From: Trissonchulus latispiculum
Taxonomy: Eukaryota; Nematoda; Enoplea; Enoplida; Ironidae
Direction of reading: 5' to 3'
Length of the DNA stretch: 64,000 bases
Assembly (NCBI GenBank): GCA_030248195.1
Contig: JASAND010018212.1
Location: 144,553 to 208,552 of the forward strand
Shown here: piece after piece, positions 22,040 through 33,206 of the stretch
Position numbering within the stretch: the stretch's first letter is position 1
Layout of the letters: every line of letters begins with the position of its first letter
Notes under the pieces: model-generated
What the model was told of the DNA's origin: nothing
Databases searched by the model: none
The model's input: the letters and a program-made list of their open reading frames with translations, nothing else
Position numbers and translations under genes: made by a program

Positions 22040-22785
22040 GGGCTTGGGGTGAACTTGTGTAATGTATTGTAAGCTATGGCACAATTCAATTGTTAGTTAA
22101 ATTCAAATTCAACTCCAAATTTCAATCGCATCTACTTAAATGTTCAACTTTTGTTTCAATACTTAAATAAATTTATTGCATAAAGGCTTACTAATATTTA
22201 AGCAGTAAAAAGGAACATAAACTCCAGTAACTACTGCAAATGAGTGCATGTTAATTTGTGTTAGCTTAAAGTTAGATTAAGCGAGAAAAAATGAATTGCT
22301 ATTTCCAGATATGGAACCTAAAGTGGAGTGTTTTCGATTGTTTGCTACTGTACATTTAGAAAAGCCAGATGGAGTCAAGTTACTCTATCTGTCTGCCTGC
22401 CTGTCTGTCATAATTAGGTTGTCTATACAGTGTCAAATACAGTGTTTCTGTAATGTTCTGGAAAATGTTAAAAGCAATTTGTCTTTTCAGCTTAACTTTC
22501 ACACTGCTATTACTTGTCTTAATCCATGGATGTGATTGTCAACTACTGATGTTTTTGCTTTTAATAGGTATAACTTGAATTCAGGTTTGGTATCAATGGG
22601 TTTGCAAAAAATATTTCTAGGATAAATTAATCTTCAGATAAATGTATATCAACAACAAGATATTAATTGTGATTTTATGTATATGATGTTAGTTCTAAAT
22701 TCGCTCTTGCTATTTTTATTTTTCCGCAATAGGAGGTTATTTAGCATCGCGGCAAACCCGCCACCACATTCCAACATATATAGTA
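22040..22785. repeat. channel-array upstream block, copy U2
   Basis: This block begins GAACTTGTGTAATGTATTG and repeats at 22786 onward (U3). It contains the same box order as U1: a CTATTTCCAGATATGG block, a CTGTCTGCCTGC microsatellite (22387-22408) and GTTAAAAGCAATTT. No channel gene follows it directly. It is followed by the second copy of itself. Confidence 0.65.
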
Positions 22786-23954
22786 ATTGAACTTGTGTAA
22801 TGTATTGTAAGCTTTATGTATTATAGCACAATTGAATTGTCATTTAAATTTGCAAATCGAAATCGAAATCCAAATTTCAATCGCATCTGCTCAAATGTTT
22901 AGTTTATTTGTGTTTGATATTTGATTCAATGGCTTCTGTAAATGTTGTGGGGAGGAACTGAGTTAATGACTTTTTAAGCTTGATTAGTCTTCAAGTAGCA
23001 CCCAGCTGGGCAAGTTGAACACGGATTGCGGAACGAAAAGGCGAGAAGTCACTTCTTAATGACATTTGCATTTATCTCCCCATATATTTTACGTCTTTAA
23101 CATTAAGGGTTTAGTTTGTTTTTAGGAGTTTTAACTAAAAAACTGTATTATCTTCAACTGCTTTCACGGAATTCGGATTAGGAGTTAATTTTCCTTTTTA
23201 AAGTTGATTTCAAATTAAATTTAAATTAAAATCATTACGAAGTGACCCTTTTTCTACAGTCAGTGCCACTTAAAGACTAAGTCTTTAAGTTAGTTCCTCC
23301 CCAAAAAATTTACAGAGGCCGTTTCACTTTATTGCAAATGGTTTAGTAATATTTAAGCATTAAAAATGAACATAGTCTGCAGTGACTACTGCAAATGGTG
23401 CATGTTAATTTGTGTTAGTTTAAATATTGGATTAAACGAGAAAGAAATGAATTGCTATTTCCAAATATGAAACCTAAAGTGGAGAATATTTTCGATTGTT
23501 TGCTACCGTACATTTGGAAAAGCCAGACGAAGTCAAGTTACTCAATTTGCCTGGCTGCCTGTCACAATTAGGCTGTCTATACAAAAGACACATTAAGTGG
23601 TCTGGAATGGTCTGGAAAATGCTAAAAGCAATTTGTCTTGACAGCTTACCTTTCCACTCCTATTACACGTCTTAATCGGTGGATGTGATTGTCCATTTGA
23701 TTGCCAATGCTTTCGCTTCTAATAGCGATAACTTGAATACAAGTTTTGATTTTAACGGCTTTGCAAAAGAGTATTTTCAGGAAAAATTTCTTTTCTGATA
23801 AACGGATATCAGCAGCAAAATACTAATTGTGACTTTATGTCGCCGATGATAGTTCTAAATTTACTTCACTCATTCTTATTTTTTCGCAGCAGGAATGAGG
23901 TTTTTTAGCATCGCAGCAAACTAGGCCCCCCCGCCACAGCATCCACTTTACAGA
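22786..23954. repeat. channel-array upstream block, copy U3 (with MITE)
   Basis: Second tandem copy of the block at 22040. It is interrupted at 22931-23320 by an inverted-repeat element and continues to the C-rich joint at 23920-23945. It is directly upstream of channel copy 4. Confidence 0.65.
22931..23320. mobile_element. ~390-bp MITE with ~42-bp inverted ends
   Basis: The left end GGCTTCTGTAAATG...GGGGAGGAACT recurs inverted at the right end as AGTTCCTCCCC...TTTACAGAGGCC, with about 80% match over 42 bp. The equivalent position of U2 lacks it. There is no coding capacity and no exact target duplication was recognised. Confidence 0.65.
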
Positions 23955-24281
23955 CATAGCTTGTCGTTTCCAAAGCTACCTCTTGACTTTAAGCACTCAG
24001 AAAGCGTATGCAGTCCTTGCTGAATTTTCATTTTGCTGAATAATGGTTGCCTGTTGGTTACTGTAATAGCCTGCCTGGTTTGTTGGGCTTGGTTCCATAG
24101 AGCTTGTTGTGTTTGAGCTGCAGATTGCTTGGGCTCTGCTTCAAGTGGCAAAGGTTTTGAAAACATTGGTCAAAAGCTAATTTTCTACAATAATTGACAG
24201 CTGTGAAGAAACAGTTTGTCAGCATCAGTTGTAATCGTTGCACTTCAATAACTCTTTTTTCCATCATACACCATCTGAGTC
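23955..24281 (+). promoter_or_regulatory. proximal upstream region of channel copy 4
   Basis: Nearly identical to 16560-16886. The 24214-24254 box (GTTTGTCAGCATCAGTTG...CAATAACTC) is shared by all three units of the array. It is a probable 5'UTR or core promoter by position. Confidence 0.45.
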
Positions 24282-25817
24282 ATGGCAAGAAGTTCAGAAG
24301 TAACCCAGCGACGATTGCTGCAGAGATATGTAGAACGCTCCACGTTACATGGGATGAGTGAACTGATTACTCCAGAAGTTGGTTGGGCGAGACCAATATG
24401 GATAATGTTTTTACTAGGTTCATTAGTTTTGATGGGATTCATGTTGAAGGAAGACATAGAAAGGTTTACAGGACAGCAAACAACCTATCGTTTGTCAATT
24501 GAAGAAATATCTGAGTTTCCAGCACTATCGCTCTGCCAGAGAATAGGTGACTTTAGCTTTAAGGAGGATGTGGTAGCTGCCTACAACTTCACGTGCATCG
24601 AACAACTGATCGTTAGCTCCAAGATCTTGTCAGGTGACACGCCAAAGAATTCCTGCTTTTCCAACTTCAAGCAATACGACTTTGCTACTCTGTGGCATAT
24701 ACAAAGGAAGATCTAGTTTTTCGATATATTGAAACGCATGATGATTACTATAGTTTTGGATAACCAACTGACCTATCTTGCACAGCAGGTTGGATTTGAC
24801 ATTCAGCAGTTTGAGCAGATTTCATTCAAGAACATAAATGTCAGTGATTACTCTGGTTTGCTAAATATACCACCTACAACTAAAGATCGGAGACAGCTAG
24901 ATGATTGCAGCCAGTTTTTTCAACATAAAGGATCAGCGGCGGACTGTGAATATCTACGGCTTAGTATTGAATTCCTCGAAGAAATATTGTTAAAGAAGAT
25001 ACAAAGCTATATTGAAAATCACAAAAACTTGGTTACTGTGCTTAATTCCAGTTTCGTGGTGAACTCACATAGAAGGCCTGTAACATTAGAATCACATATA
25101 GTATATGGTAAAGAGCGAAATAGCTTTTATTGCAATCGTGTTACTTTTACTCCTGTTAAAAATCTACCATTTGAAATAGAAGTGGAACCGCGAAGCATAA
25201 AAGATCCAATCATGTTAGGATTTCCGAGACAAAGTGATAGATATGTACAACGCCTAAAGTTTGGCTTTTACTACAACATTCTCTTATTTACTCCTCAGCA
25301 TTATACTGCGTTGGCCATGCCGGATAAACCATGTCATCAGAATTGGACCTACGATTTCTTGCCTGACCAGTGTAATCACAGATGTGAACTGAAGCATCGT
25401 GAATGCTTACATAATTGCACAACATGCTCTGTTGGAAAGAAATGCTTGTGGCAAACTGTTTGCGACTTTAGAATAAAGCACAAATCCTCAAGTAGAAGCA
25501 AGCAGGATGAGTGTGCGCAAAAGCTACGACCATGCATGAAATCGTGTCACGTTCCTTCGTGCCTCAAAAAGTTCATAGCTGTATTTCCGTATGAAAAGCA
25601 AACCAGATATCCATATGTAGGATTGAATGTTGTGCCAATGTATGATTACCTGTCAAAGTACGACGAATACTACGTCTATTCCAGTTCATCTTTTGTTAGT
25701 AGTGTTGGAGGCATCTTGTCTTTATTCCTGGGAGCGTCCATCGTATCCATTGGTCAATTGGCATTTTATTGTCTTAGTTCAATGAGACTAGCGTACTTTG
25801 ACAACCTTATGGTTTGA
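24282..25817 (+). pseudogene. DEG/ENaC channel, copy 4, single TAG
   Basis: A DEG/ENaC reading frame from ATG to the FDNLMV tail, with His-Gly (TLHGMSELI), TM1, the cysteine-rich ectodomain and TM2 with G-A-S (LFLGASIVS). Compared with copy 3 it has three single-base losses, near 24685, 24757 and 24768. Together they total three bases and restore the frame. Between the first and the last about 28 residues are read out of register, and there a TAG occurs at 24714-24716. Both sides of the TAG are in the same frame. Apart from this short patch the protein is intact. It is a very recent pseudogene, or the losses are base-calling errors. Expression through TAG readthrough is conceivable but unsupported. 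Confidence 0.88.
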
Positions 25818-27060
25818 TTTGCTTTCTGGTGTTGCTAACAATAACTAGAATACGTTGAATTTTTTCTTGTCTTACTGTTTGCATTGAAATCAGTATTAAA
25901 TACCCATCAATACACTTAAGTTTTAACACCGCCAGGAATACTCTCAGAGATTTGTTTGTATATACGCTAGCAGGCGAAGTACCGACAACCATTCACATTG
26001 CATTCGCATGCAAGCAGATTTCTACGAGACCACTCAACCAGTTATAACTGGCTAGAAACATGGCATAGGAAATAATAAACAGAAGGACACGCAGAAACCA
26101 CAGATAACTCATTTTGAAACTACCTTCTTGAAATGTTCCTAAGCAGTTTTTTTCAGAACTTCAACGAATTTCAGATCAAAGAGACGAATGGACACAAAAC
26201 TCAAAGAAAGCATTAGTATGGGACAGTTTGTTTTAGGCATTCAGGTAATTTCAGGTTGCTATTTAGATCAGACGACGACTGGCAAAACCTTGTGCGTGAT
26301 TAAGCAAGTTAGCGTTATGTAATTCTGAACTCAAAATAAGCCTCATTTGTTAGTTTATTGTATTCGTTATCTACTGCAACAAGCGTAAATTCCACACAAG
26401 CTACAAATCAGCTCAAACTGTGCAGTACACTAACCCTTTGAATGGAGCTGACGGGTGATCAGGATGCGGTCAAAGCATCGTGATCATTTCTGTCCCGGCA
26501 GTAGCCTTGCCTTGCTAGTGCAATTATTCAAAGCCAGATCGCGGGCCCCAAGCAAAAGTTTGGTCTGGCGTTACCCCCCTCGCGACAGCAACGGGGGTGT
26601 GGCAGTACAGGAAAAAACTAACGAATTCGTAACAAGTGCGTGCTCGTGAAAAATGTTTTACATGGCGGCATAGATATGAGTTGGAGGGAGCAATAACAAC
26701 AACTTATACATGACAAACATTTGCATAAAATCACGTACTTCAGTGTTTCCACTGCATTTTTTATATTCAAACCATAAACCAAAATCCGGACTCAAAAATT
26801 AAAGGCATTCGGCACGTGGATTAACCGATTCTTCTTTCTCGCCTTTGATTTTTGTTAGCTTAACGTGTATAAAAATTACTCTAACGCAATTTTCGCTGAA
26901 ACTAAAAATTGTTTTCCAGTTATATTCCTCGTCTGAAAGTGCAAATTGCAACTGAGTAGAGGATTGAGGAAAAGTAAACACGCATATGCAGCAATTTTCT
27001 TTACCAGTCCCATGCTAACACGTTATACTACGTACTGCGAGGCTCTGGACTCAGAAAATT
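25818..27060. other. 3' flank of channel copy 4
   Basis: No gene. 26371-26429 is the sequence that the 837-bp deletion fused onto copy 3. 26625-27055 aligns with the flank of copy 3 and marks the end of the duplicated unit. Confidence 0.6.
26422..26609. mobile_element. 172-bp insert with 8-bp TSD GCAGTACA
   Basis: GCAGTACA at 26422-26429 and 26602-26609 brackets 172 bp. The insert begins CTAACCCTTTGAATGG and is GC-richer than its surroundings. The paralogous site after copy 3 (18198-18205) has a single GCAGTACA and no insert, so this is a real insertion. The 8-bp duplication points to a hAT-type mechanism. The inverted ends are weak. Confidence 0.65.
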
Positions 27061-28213
27061 CCCAGGTCCAGGTCCAATTAGTGGCTGTTACTTCTCTAAA
27101 ACTAGAAATTAGGTAACTTCGCGAAATCACAAAATGCCGGCTTCAGCTAATTAAGTAATGCAATACCAGGACTGCATGTCTAATTGCACAAGATTAAAGA
27201 AGTGTAGCCACCAGAAGGCTTCTCGTGGCTGCTTGCTTAATTCGATAGCTTAATCCTGCTCTGATCAGAATGCGCTAATGATCATTCGAATAGTTTGTGC
27301 TTAAAATTGTCCACTACTTTGAACTAGGACCGGTTTTCACTGAGCCCGCACAGAAAATTGTGTCCCTAAAGGTAGTCTCAAGTTTTTCCGAGCAACTGAG
27401 GAAGATTTTCTGACCGTTTCACAAAACAACATGGAGATTGTCCCTAAATTCTAACGCTACTAATGTTTTCATACATTATTTTTCCAAAGAGTTTATGCTT
27501 ATCGAGACACCCAACTCGAACCGTTTGCTTTCTGTTGTGTCTGCGTTTCATGTGTTAATCTGCCATTGCTAGTCGTAATTGTCATTGCTGAAATATGCAA
27601 ATCAGATATATGTGTATATGAATGCCTGTTTTCTGTGACTAATTGTCTACACCATTCTTCTCTCCCTGTTGTCTACGTTTACTGTAGACTCCTCATTGGC
27701 GCACAGGGTATCTATTTGCCCTGCGCAAGCGCGAAAAGAGGAGATCAACGTCGTTCCAAGGCGACTGTTCCATTGTCGTTTCAAGATTTGGTCTTTTCAA
27801 GACAGAAGAAAAAGAAGACGTCAGAGACTTTGCCTATATAAACTGTTTGAAAGAGAGTGCCGTCAGGTCTATGCTGCTATACGTCTGTGAAGGCGAGTAG
27901 CTTTGGGCAACTCTTCAACCTCCGACTAAAAAAATTACTGGTTCATTTTCGGCTAATTTCTTACACAACTTTAGGTGGTGATTCTTTTTGGAGACATCTG
28001 CTTTGAACCCATACTCATGCATTCGGTGGAGTTAAGAAGCCATTTTTTATGCAAACTCAGCTAATTTTCCGGATTTTTTGTCGCCTAAAGTAAATCTGTT
28101 CCTGAGGCATCGGTTACATCATTCGATTCCACTATCAAATAGCTGGGAAACTTTTTTTAATAATCAAGAAATCGCTCTACGCTTTGAAAAGAAATTAGCT
28201 AAAATCAGCTTCA
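27061..28213. other. non-genic spacer
   Basis: I see no recognisable gene or repeat. A CTATATAAAC box occurs at 27833-27842 but nothing recognisable follows it. Confidence 0.5.
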
Positions 28214-28292
28214 AAGTGCGTCTGTCAAATCCTAGTGAGAACACTTGGTGGCTCTACTGTCCGTGATTCGAGCCCCCGTGAGAATTACTCGA

Positions 28293-28530
28293 CACTTTTC
28301 CAGGACACTTTTCCACCACCGCACCTTGCCGGCTCATGTCCTTAGAGAGTCGCGCAACGTCCTGGACACTTTTACACCACCGCAACTTGCCGGCTCATGT
28401 CCGGCGAAAGTCCAAAAGTTTCCTGGACACTTTTCCACCACCGCACCTTGCCGGCTCGTGTCCGGCGAAAGTCAGAAAGTTTCCTGGACACTTTTCCACC
28501 ACCGCACCTTACCGGCTCGTGTCCATTCTC
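28293..28530. repeat. ~60-bp tandem array, left subterminal
   Basis: Four consecutive units containing GGACACTTTT(C/A)CACCACCGCA and CCGGCTC(A/G)TGTCC. The unit recurs in the same orientation at 30414-30690. Confidence 0.85.
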
Positions 28531-28698
28531 TGCGACACATGTCCGCAGTCAATGGCATACGTCCATACTGAGTAACTCACGTCCATGCTGCGCGGCACAT
28601 GTCCATGCGGCGTGGCACATGTCCATGTTGTAAGAGAAATACGTTGCGAACGGATGAAGTCCGCGGAAGTACATGAGCGGAACTTCCATTCCGATTTC

Positions 28699-29005
28699 AG
28701 TGTGCCATCAAGAAACTACACATAATGGGGATCGCTTTACACCTCTCACTTTTCACTCCGCGTATGCACTTGTTTTGGCTATTTCATTCAGGTATATATC
28801 TATATCATTTCATCGGGTGTTCCGATTTCAGTGAGCCATCAAGAAATTACACCTATTGGGATTTGTTTTCCGCCAGCCTATCACTTTTCACTCCGCGTAT
28901 GCACTTGTTTTGGCAATTTCTTTCAGGTATATATCTATATCATTTCATCGGGTGTTCCGATTTCAGTGAGCCATCAAGAAATTACACCTATTGGGATTCT
29001 TTTGC
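28699..29005. repeat. ~135-bp tandem duplication, about 2.3 copies
   Basis: Units begin TTCCGATTTCAGTG and contain CACTCCGCGTATGCACTTG and GGTATATATCTATATCATTT. Copies start near 28699, 28826 and 28955. Confidence 0.8.
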
Positions 29006-30413
29006 TTTTAATAAAATTAAGTTGTGTCCAGGTTGTTTTTTGATTGAGTCGATTCTGTTGTTAACTTAATTCTTTTGCTTTAGTTTCTTGATGTTATCTG
29101 TTTGTGGCCTTAGCTTGTCCTTTTCTACTGCATTTGGTTTAAGTTACGAGTTACGTTTATGCCACGTTGCCTTTTGCATCCTACTGGTTCTCTTCGGTGC
29201 GCCATGTGATGGCAGTTTTTATTGTTTTTAAATGTCTGAATTTGTGTTTTTATTGAATATTGAATCTGTTCAATTATTGAATATGTATTCTGAGGTTCCT
29301 GTCCCGAACGCCACTTGATGAATGTGTGAGCTGTGCATCAGGTTACTGTAGTATTTTTAGTCTTTTGCATCCGTGTTTAATAGTTTTCGAATGATCACAC
29401 AGTTGTTTAATATTTTCTCTAACTTTTACAATGGGATGCGTTAACTTTGATACATTCATCAGGGAGCAGTTTAGGGATTTCTGCTCCGATTAAGTTTGGT
29501 CTTCAACTTTTAAATTCAATCTCGATATTGCCGCCTCTCATTACCAATTTAAAGTTTTGAATTTTCTGGATTGCTGTTCACCCAGTGCGTCATGTGCCAT
29601 GCTGTTTGGATGGTCATTGTGGTATGTTTTTACAGAAAGGTGCGCACCCAGGTTTTTGCAAATGTAGCCTGTCTGAACGAATATTTCTGCATGTAAATGT
29701 TGTCGGTACACTTTTTATCAGCTTTTCGACGTATCTAATCAGTGCGCACCCAGGTTGTGGTACTGGAACTTATGTTGTTTAAAATAGTCGTTTCGCTGTA
29801 ATAGCTTTATCGATGTTGGCATTGTGTCATGTTTTTATCGTTTAGTGTCATGTAAATGTATTTGTTTGACGGTGTAAATAAAAGACACGTTTTTAGTAGG
29901 TAGTTAGGTAGGTAGGTAGCACATCATCATCACGATCACTCATCACTAGGGTAACTTACCGTAGAGGGTTTAGTATCTTAGTAGTATGGTTTACTAGTAG
30001 CTTTGCTAGTAGTAAATTGTCTACATTTTAGCAGTCTCTCATCCTTTATTCGGTTATCGGTTCAAGCGCGAGTGGTTGCGAATCTTGAGTGAGTAGTGAT
30101 TCGTAGTGATTCGTAGTAGCAGTATCAGTTGCAATTGACTGTATTTTATTATTTTCTCATCCTTTTATCGGGTTATCGGCTTCAGATTAAGCTTTTGTGG
30201 TTGCGAATCGCGAGTCCTGGATAGTTTCTGCTTGACTACTTAATGTATCCGCCTGCCGGCTCGAATCCGCGTGCAAAGCGTTGAAGTGACTCAAATCCAT
30301 ATTTACTAGCTCAAGTCCGGCCGGAGCAGCTCAACTCCTATCGTACTGGCTCAAATCCGCCAGGATTGACTCATGTCCGTCGTAATCGGCTCATCTCCGC
30401 AGATAGTCTCGTC

Positions 30414-30690
30414 TTGTCCAGGACACTTTTCCACCACCGCACCTTGCCGGCTCATGTCCACTGAAACTCGAAAAGTTTCCTGGACACTTTTCCACCACCG
30501 CACCTTGCCGGCTCAAGTCCGCCGAAAGTCGAAAAGTTTCCTGGACACTTTTCCACCACCGCACCTTGCCGGCTCATGTCCTTAGAGAGTCGCGCAACGT
30601 CCTGGACACTTTTACACCACCGCACCTTGCCGGCTCATGTCCTTAGAGAGTCGCGCAACGTCCTGGACACTTTTACACCACCGAGTTCAG
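30414..30690. repeat. ~60-bp tandem array, right subterminal
   Basis: Five units of the same consensus as at 28293-28530, in direct and not inverted orientation relative to that array. This is unusual for two ends of a TIR element. Confidence 0.85.
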
Positions 30691-30753
30691 TAACTATCAT
30701 CACAGGACAATAGAGCCACCAAGTGTTCTCACTAGGATTTGACAGACGCAAAG

Positions 30754-31084
30754 GTTGAAGTCCTAAAACTTAATGTTGTAATCTGGAATATTGTAATTCT
30801 TGTTCCGTTTCCAGTCAATTAGCATCATCGTTTCTTAGAATATTCGTTAATAGTTTCTAGACATCTCTAAGAATATTGTTCAGTTTCTTTTATATACTCC
30901 AGTTTACAGAATGCCCCCTCACCTCTTATCCATCACCCGATTATGGCTAAGATTAATTTTATCGGTTTAGTCGTCGGCCAAATTCCAAATGCGTTTTTAG
31001 TTTTTACAGATTGGCGAAGTTTTCAGTTACGACCCTACTTGACAGAGAATACCTAAACAACTGGCACTTTCCGGAAATATCAGC
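30754..31084. other. non-genic spacer
   Basis: Nothing recognised; AT-rich. Confidence 0.5.
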
Positions 31085-31250
31085 GAATTCCAGATTTTTC
31101 GTTGTAGATTCCAAAAATCCGAAACTAAGTGAAGTTCTTCGAGCTAAATTTCTGATTTTTCTTTGTAGATTCCGAAACTCGAATAAAAGCAAAGTTCTTT
31201 GAACTAAATACCTGATTTTTCGTTGTAGATTCCGAAACACGCAAATTAAG
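31085..31250. repeat. three ~60-bp tandem repeats
   Basis: Units contain TGATTTTTC(G/T)TTGTAGATTCC followed by AAA(C/A)...AAGTTCTT. Copies start near 31090, 31154 and 31211. Confidence 0.75.
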
Positions 31251-31490
31251 TGAATTTGTTTGAAAATTTTTCTCGGAATGTCAGCCAGCAATGGGAATCA
31301 GAATCTTTTGACAGACGCATTTGGCGGATTCGCTAGTGCATCAATACTAATTTATTATATCTGTAGATTGCCTACTGGTTTGTTCAAGCATTGTGCTCAA
31401 TTCTAAGCTAACCCTGAGCGCGACAACGGCTTTGTGTTTTATTTCACTTGCAATCTCAAGAACACAGACTGCTTGTGCATATGTGACTAA

Positions 31491-31996
31491 TAGTACGAAA
31501 AAAACATGTGTGTACAAACTTTGACCGTTTATAGCAGATTAGCCAATATAGCAAACTCCAACAATGTATATGTTTTTAGAATCCTCAGGAACTCGAGGTT
31601 TCGAAAATCCGCAAAAATCAGGAATTTCTGGTTTCATTTATGGAAAATCTAAATTTTTTGTTTTTCGCTGAATTTTTCTTACCTCGGTCGAATAGAGCTG
31701 GCCCAAGTGCATATTTTTGCTCTTAGAAGCTTTCCACGAAAATGCACCCAATTTCCGGAATTTGGGGTTTTCAAAATTCCCGAATTTTAAAATTTTTTGA
31801 ATACCGACAAGATGGGTATCAATTGAAAGCTCATTACGAAATGAACAACTAGAACGAACTCACGAAAATGCACTTTATTCCCCGAATTTGCGAAAACCTG
31901 GACGATTCTAAAAATATATACATTGTTGGGGTTGGCTCCATTGGCCAATCAGCTATAAACGGTCAAATTTAGTACACACCTTTTTTGGTCGTACTA
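31491..31996. mobile_element. 502-bp Tc1/mariner-type MITE with long TIRs
   Basis: The first ~115 bases (GTACGAAAAAAACATGTGTG, then TTTGACCGTTTATAGC and ACAATGTATAT) return inverted at the other end. TA flanks both sides (31491-31492, 31995-31996). TA duplication is the Tc1/mariner hallmark. No transposase is present. The inner part carries GGGTATCAATTGAAAGCTC, which resembles the reversed core of the satellite units at 37-54 kb. Confidence 0.7.
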
Positions 31997-32077
31997 TAGT
32001 TATATGTCTTCAAAGTATCCACGTATCCACCCACCTGTTTGATCGCTTGGCACTTACGGATTGGATGAACCTGCTCT

Positions 32078-32349
32078 GACATTGCTACCAGCTTACTCTG
32101 GTGGTTGTTAGTATCACTATTTACTTTGTTGCTTTATACATTGCAAGCAGACGTTCTCTGGAGGTGGTCTCAGAAGTACTGCGAAAGCAAAAAAACCGCC
32201 AGCGCAAAATAACGAAAACTCTCTTTCTTATCACTGTCTGCAGCATAGTCTTACAGCTTTTCCATCAATCGCTGCTACAATTACGTCCGAGTATGCGCCG
32301 CACATTTACTCACTGGTCGCACAGGTCGCCTGGATTAGGTTTAACCTAA
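32078..32349 (+). pseudogene. GPCR-like TM5-TM6 relic
   Basis: An open stretch of about 90 codons reads like the TM5 - loop 3 - TM6 section of a rhodopsin-family receptor. It has a hydrophobic helix (VVVSITIYFVALYIASRR), a basic loop (VLRKQKNRQRKITKTLF) and a second hydrophobic helix (LITVCSIVLQLFHQSLLQL). The RKITKTLF stretch matches the usual basic/TKTL boundary of TM6, but the CWxP motif is missing. A TGA precedes it and no TM1-4 or TM7 is found nearby. It is a fragment or a separate exon; a chance hydrophobic ORF cannot be excluded. Confidence 0.4.
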
Positions 32350-33206
32350 CTTCGGTTGGTGGTGCCTTACTCTACATAATGAATAACCCCGAAAACTCGC
32401 TTAGCATTAATTTAATTCTACTAACTTTTTCATAATTACATAATATGAGACTAGTCTAATACATACAGACACTGTAGCTGCAGTGATTTGGCAAACTGCT
32501 CCAGCTTCTTGAGAAAATAGGATTCATTTTATTGGAATTCTATCCATAAGTTTGCAACTGTACGTCGTGCAAAAAAAGATGCAAAACTCTATAGTCATGA
32601 TCGAGATTCTTGTTAGAGACTCAGCATGTCGAGATATAACGTATTGATAGAATCCAAAGACTGCACAATGAACTATTAAAAGCAAAGGATGCTGACCATC
32701 TGGAATACTCAAATTTTGTTTAATATTATCCTTAATATAACAAACAGATTGTAACCCTTATAAAGCCTTGTCAAACATAAGAAGTAGCTGTAGAATAGCA
32801 ATGCTTTGAAAGTAACGGAAGCAGTCGCCTTGCAGAATATTACTTTGCAGGGCAGTGGCTACTCTTCCTGGCAAGGTGTATTAGTGGGCGTATGTAGGTT
32901 TCCAGTATACACGCAATCCCAGGGCCAACACTAACTAGGTTTATAAACATATAATATAGAAAATGTGGTGGAACTAGGTTGGTCCGTTAGTGCAATAAAC
33001 CTTTGTTTCTTATGTGGCCCTTGGTTAAAATATGGCGAAGGTGGCAACAGTCTTTGCAATAGCACACTGGACTTTCGTCTGACTTATACACGTACAGGAG
33101 GATGACTGCAAACGGATTTCGGGTAATTTAGAAAAAACTTAAGGGGGAGATTGGATCTAATATAAAGACAGGTGGCATGTTGGCATGTTACAGTTCTAAT
33201 GCCTAG
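32350..33206. repeat. spacer block paralogous to 19.63-20.39 kb
   Basis: 32470-32960 aligns with the region after channel copy 3, without the 251-bp segment found there. No gene. Confidence 0.6.

Larger units (their letters stand above)
28214..30753. mobile_element. 2.5-kb TIR element with iterated CTCAxxTCC motif
   Basis: An inverted pair of about 46 bp, starting TGCGTCTGTCAAATCC and containing CACTTGGTGGCTCTA, bounds 28217-30750. AAG flanks both sides, a possible 3-bp duplication. Next to each end lie arrays of ~58-60-bp units (28293-28530 and 30414-30690) with the consensus words CTTTTCCACCACCGCACC and GCCGGCTCATGTCC. Further in, the CTCATGTCC/CTCAAGTCC/CTCAAATCC word recurs every ~20-30 bp. 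The interior (29010-30240) is T-rich without a gene. Iterated subterminal words are typical of transposase-binding sites, so I read this as a non-autonomous DNA transposon of unknown superfamily. Confidence 0.65.

Noticed and set aside
28264..28285. GATTCGAGCCCC and, at 30255, GGCTCGAATCCGCG, which look like tRNA T-loops.
   Set aside because: No D-arm, anticodon arm or acceptor stem around them. They are variants of the iterated CTCAxxTCC word.
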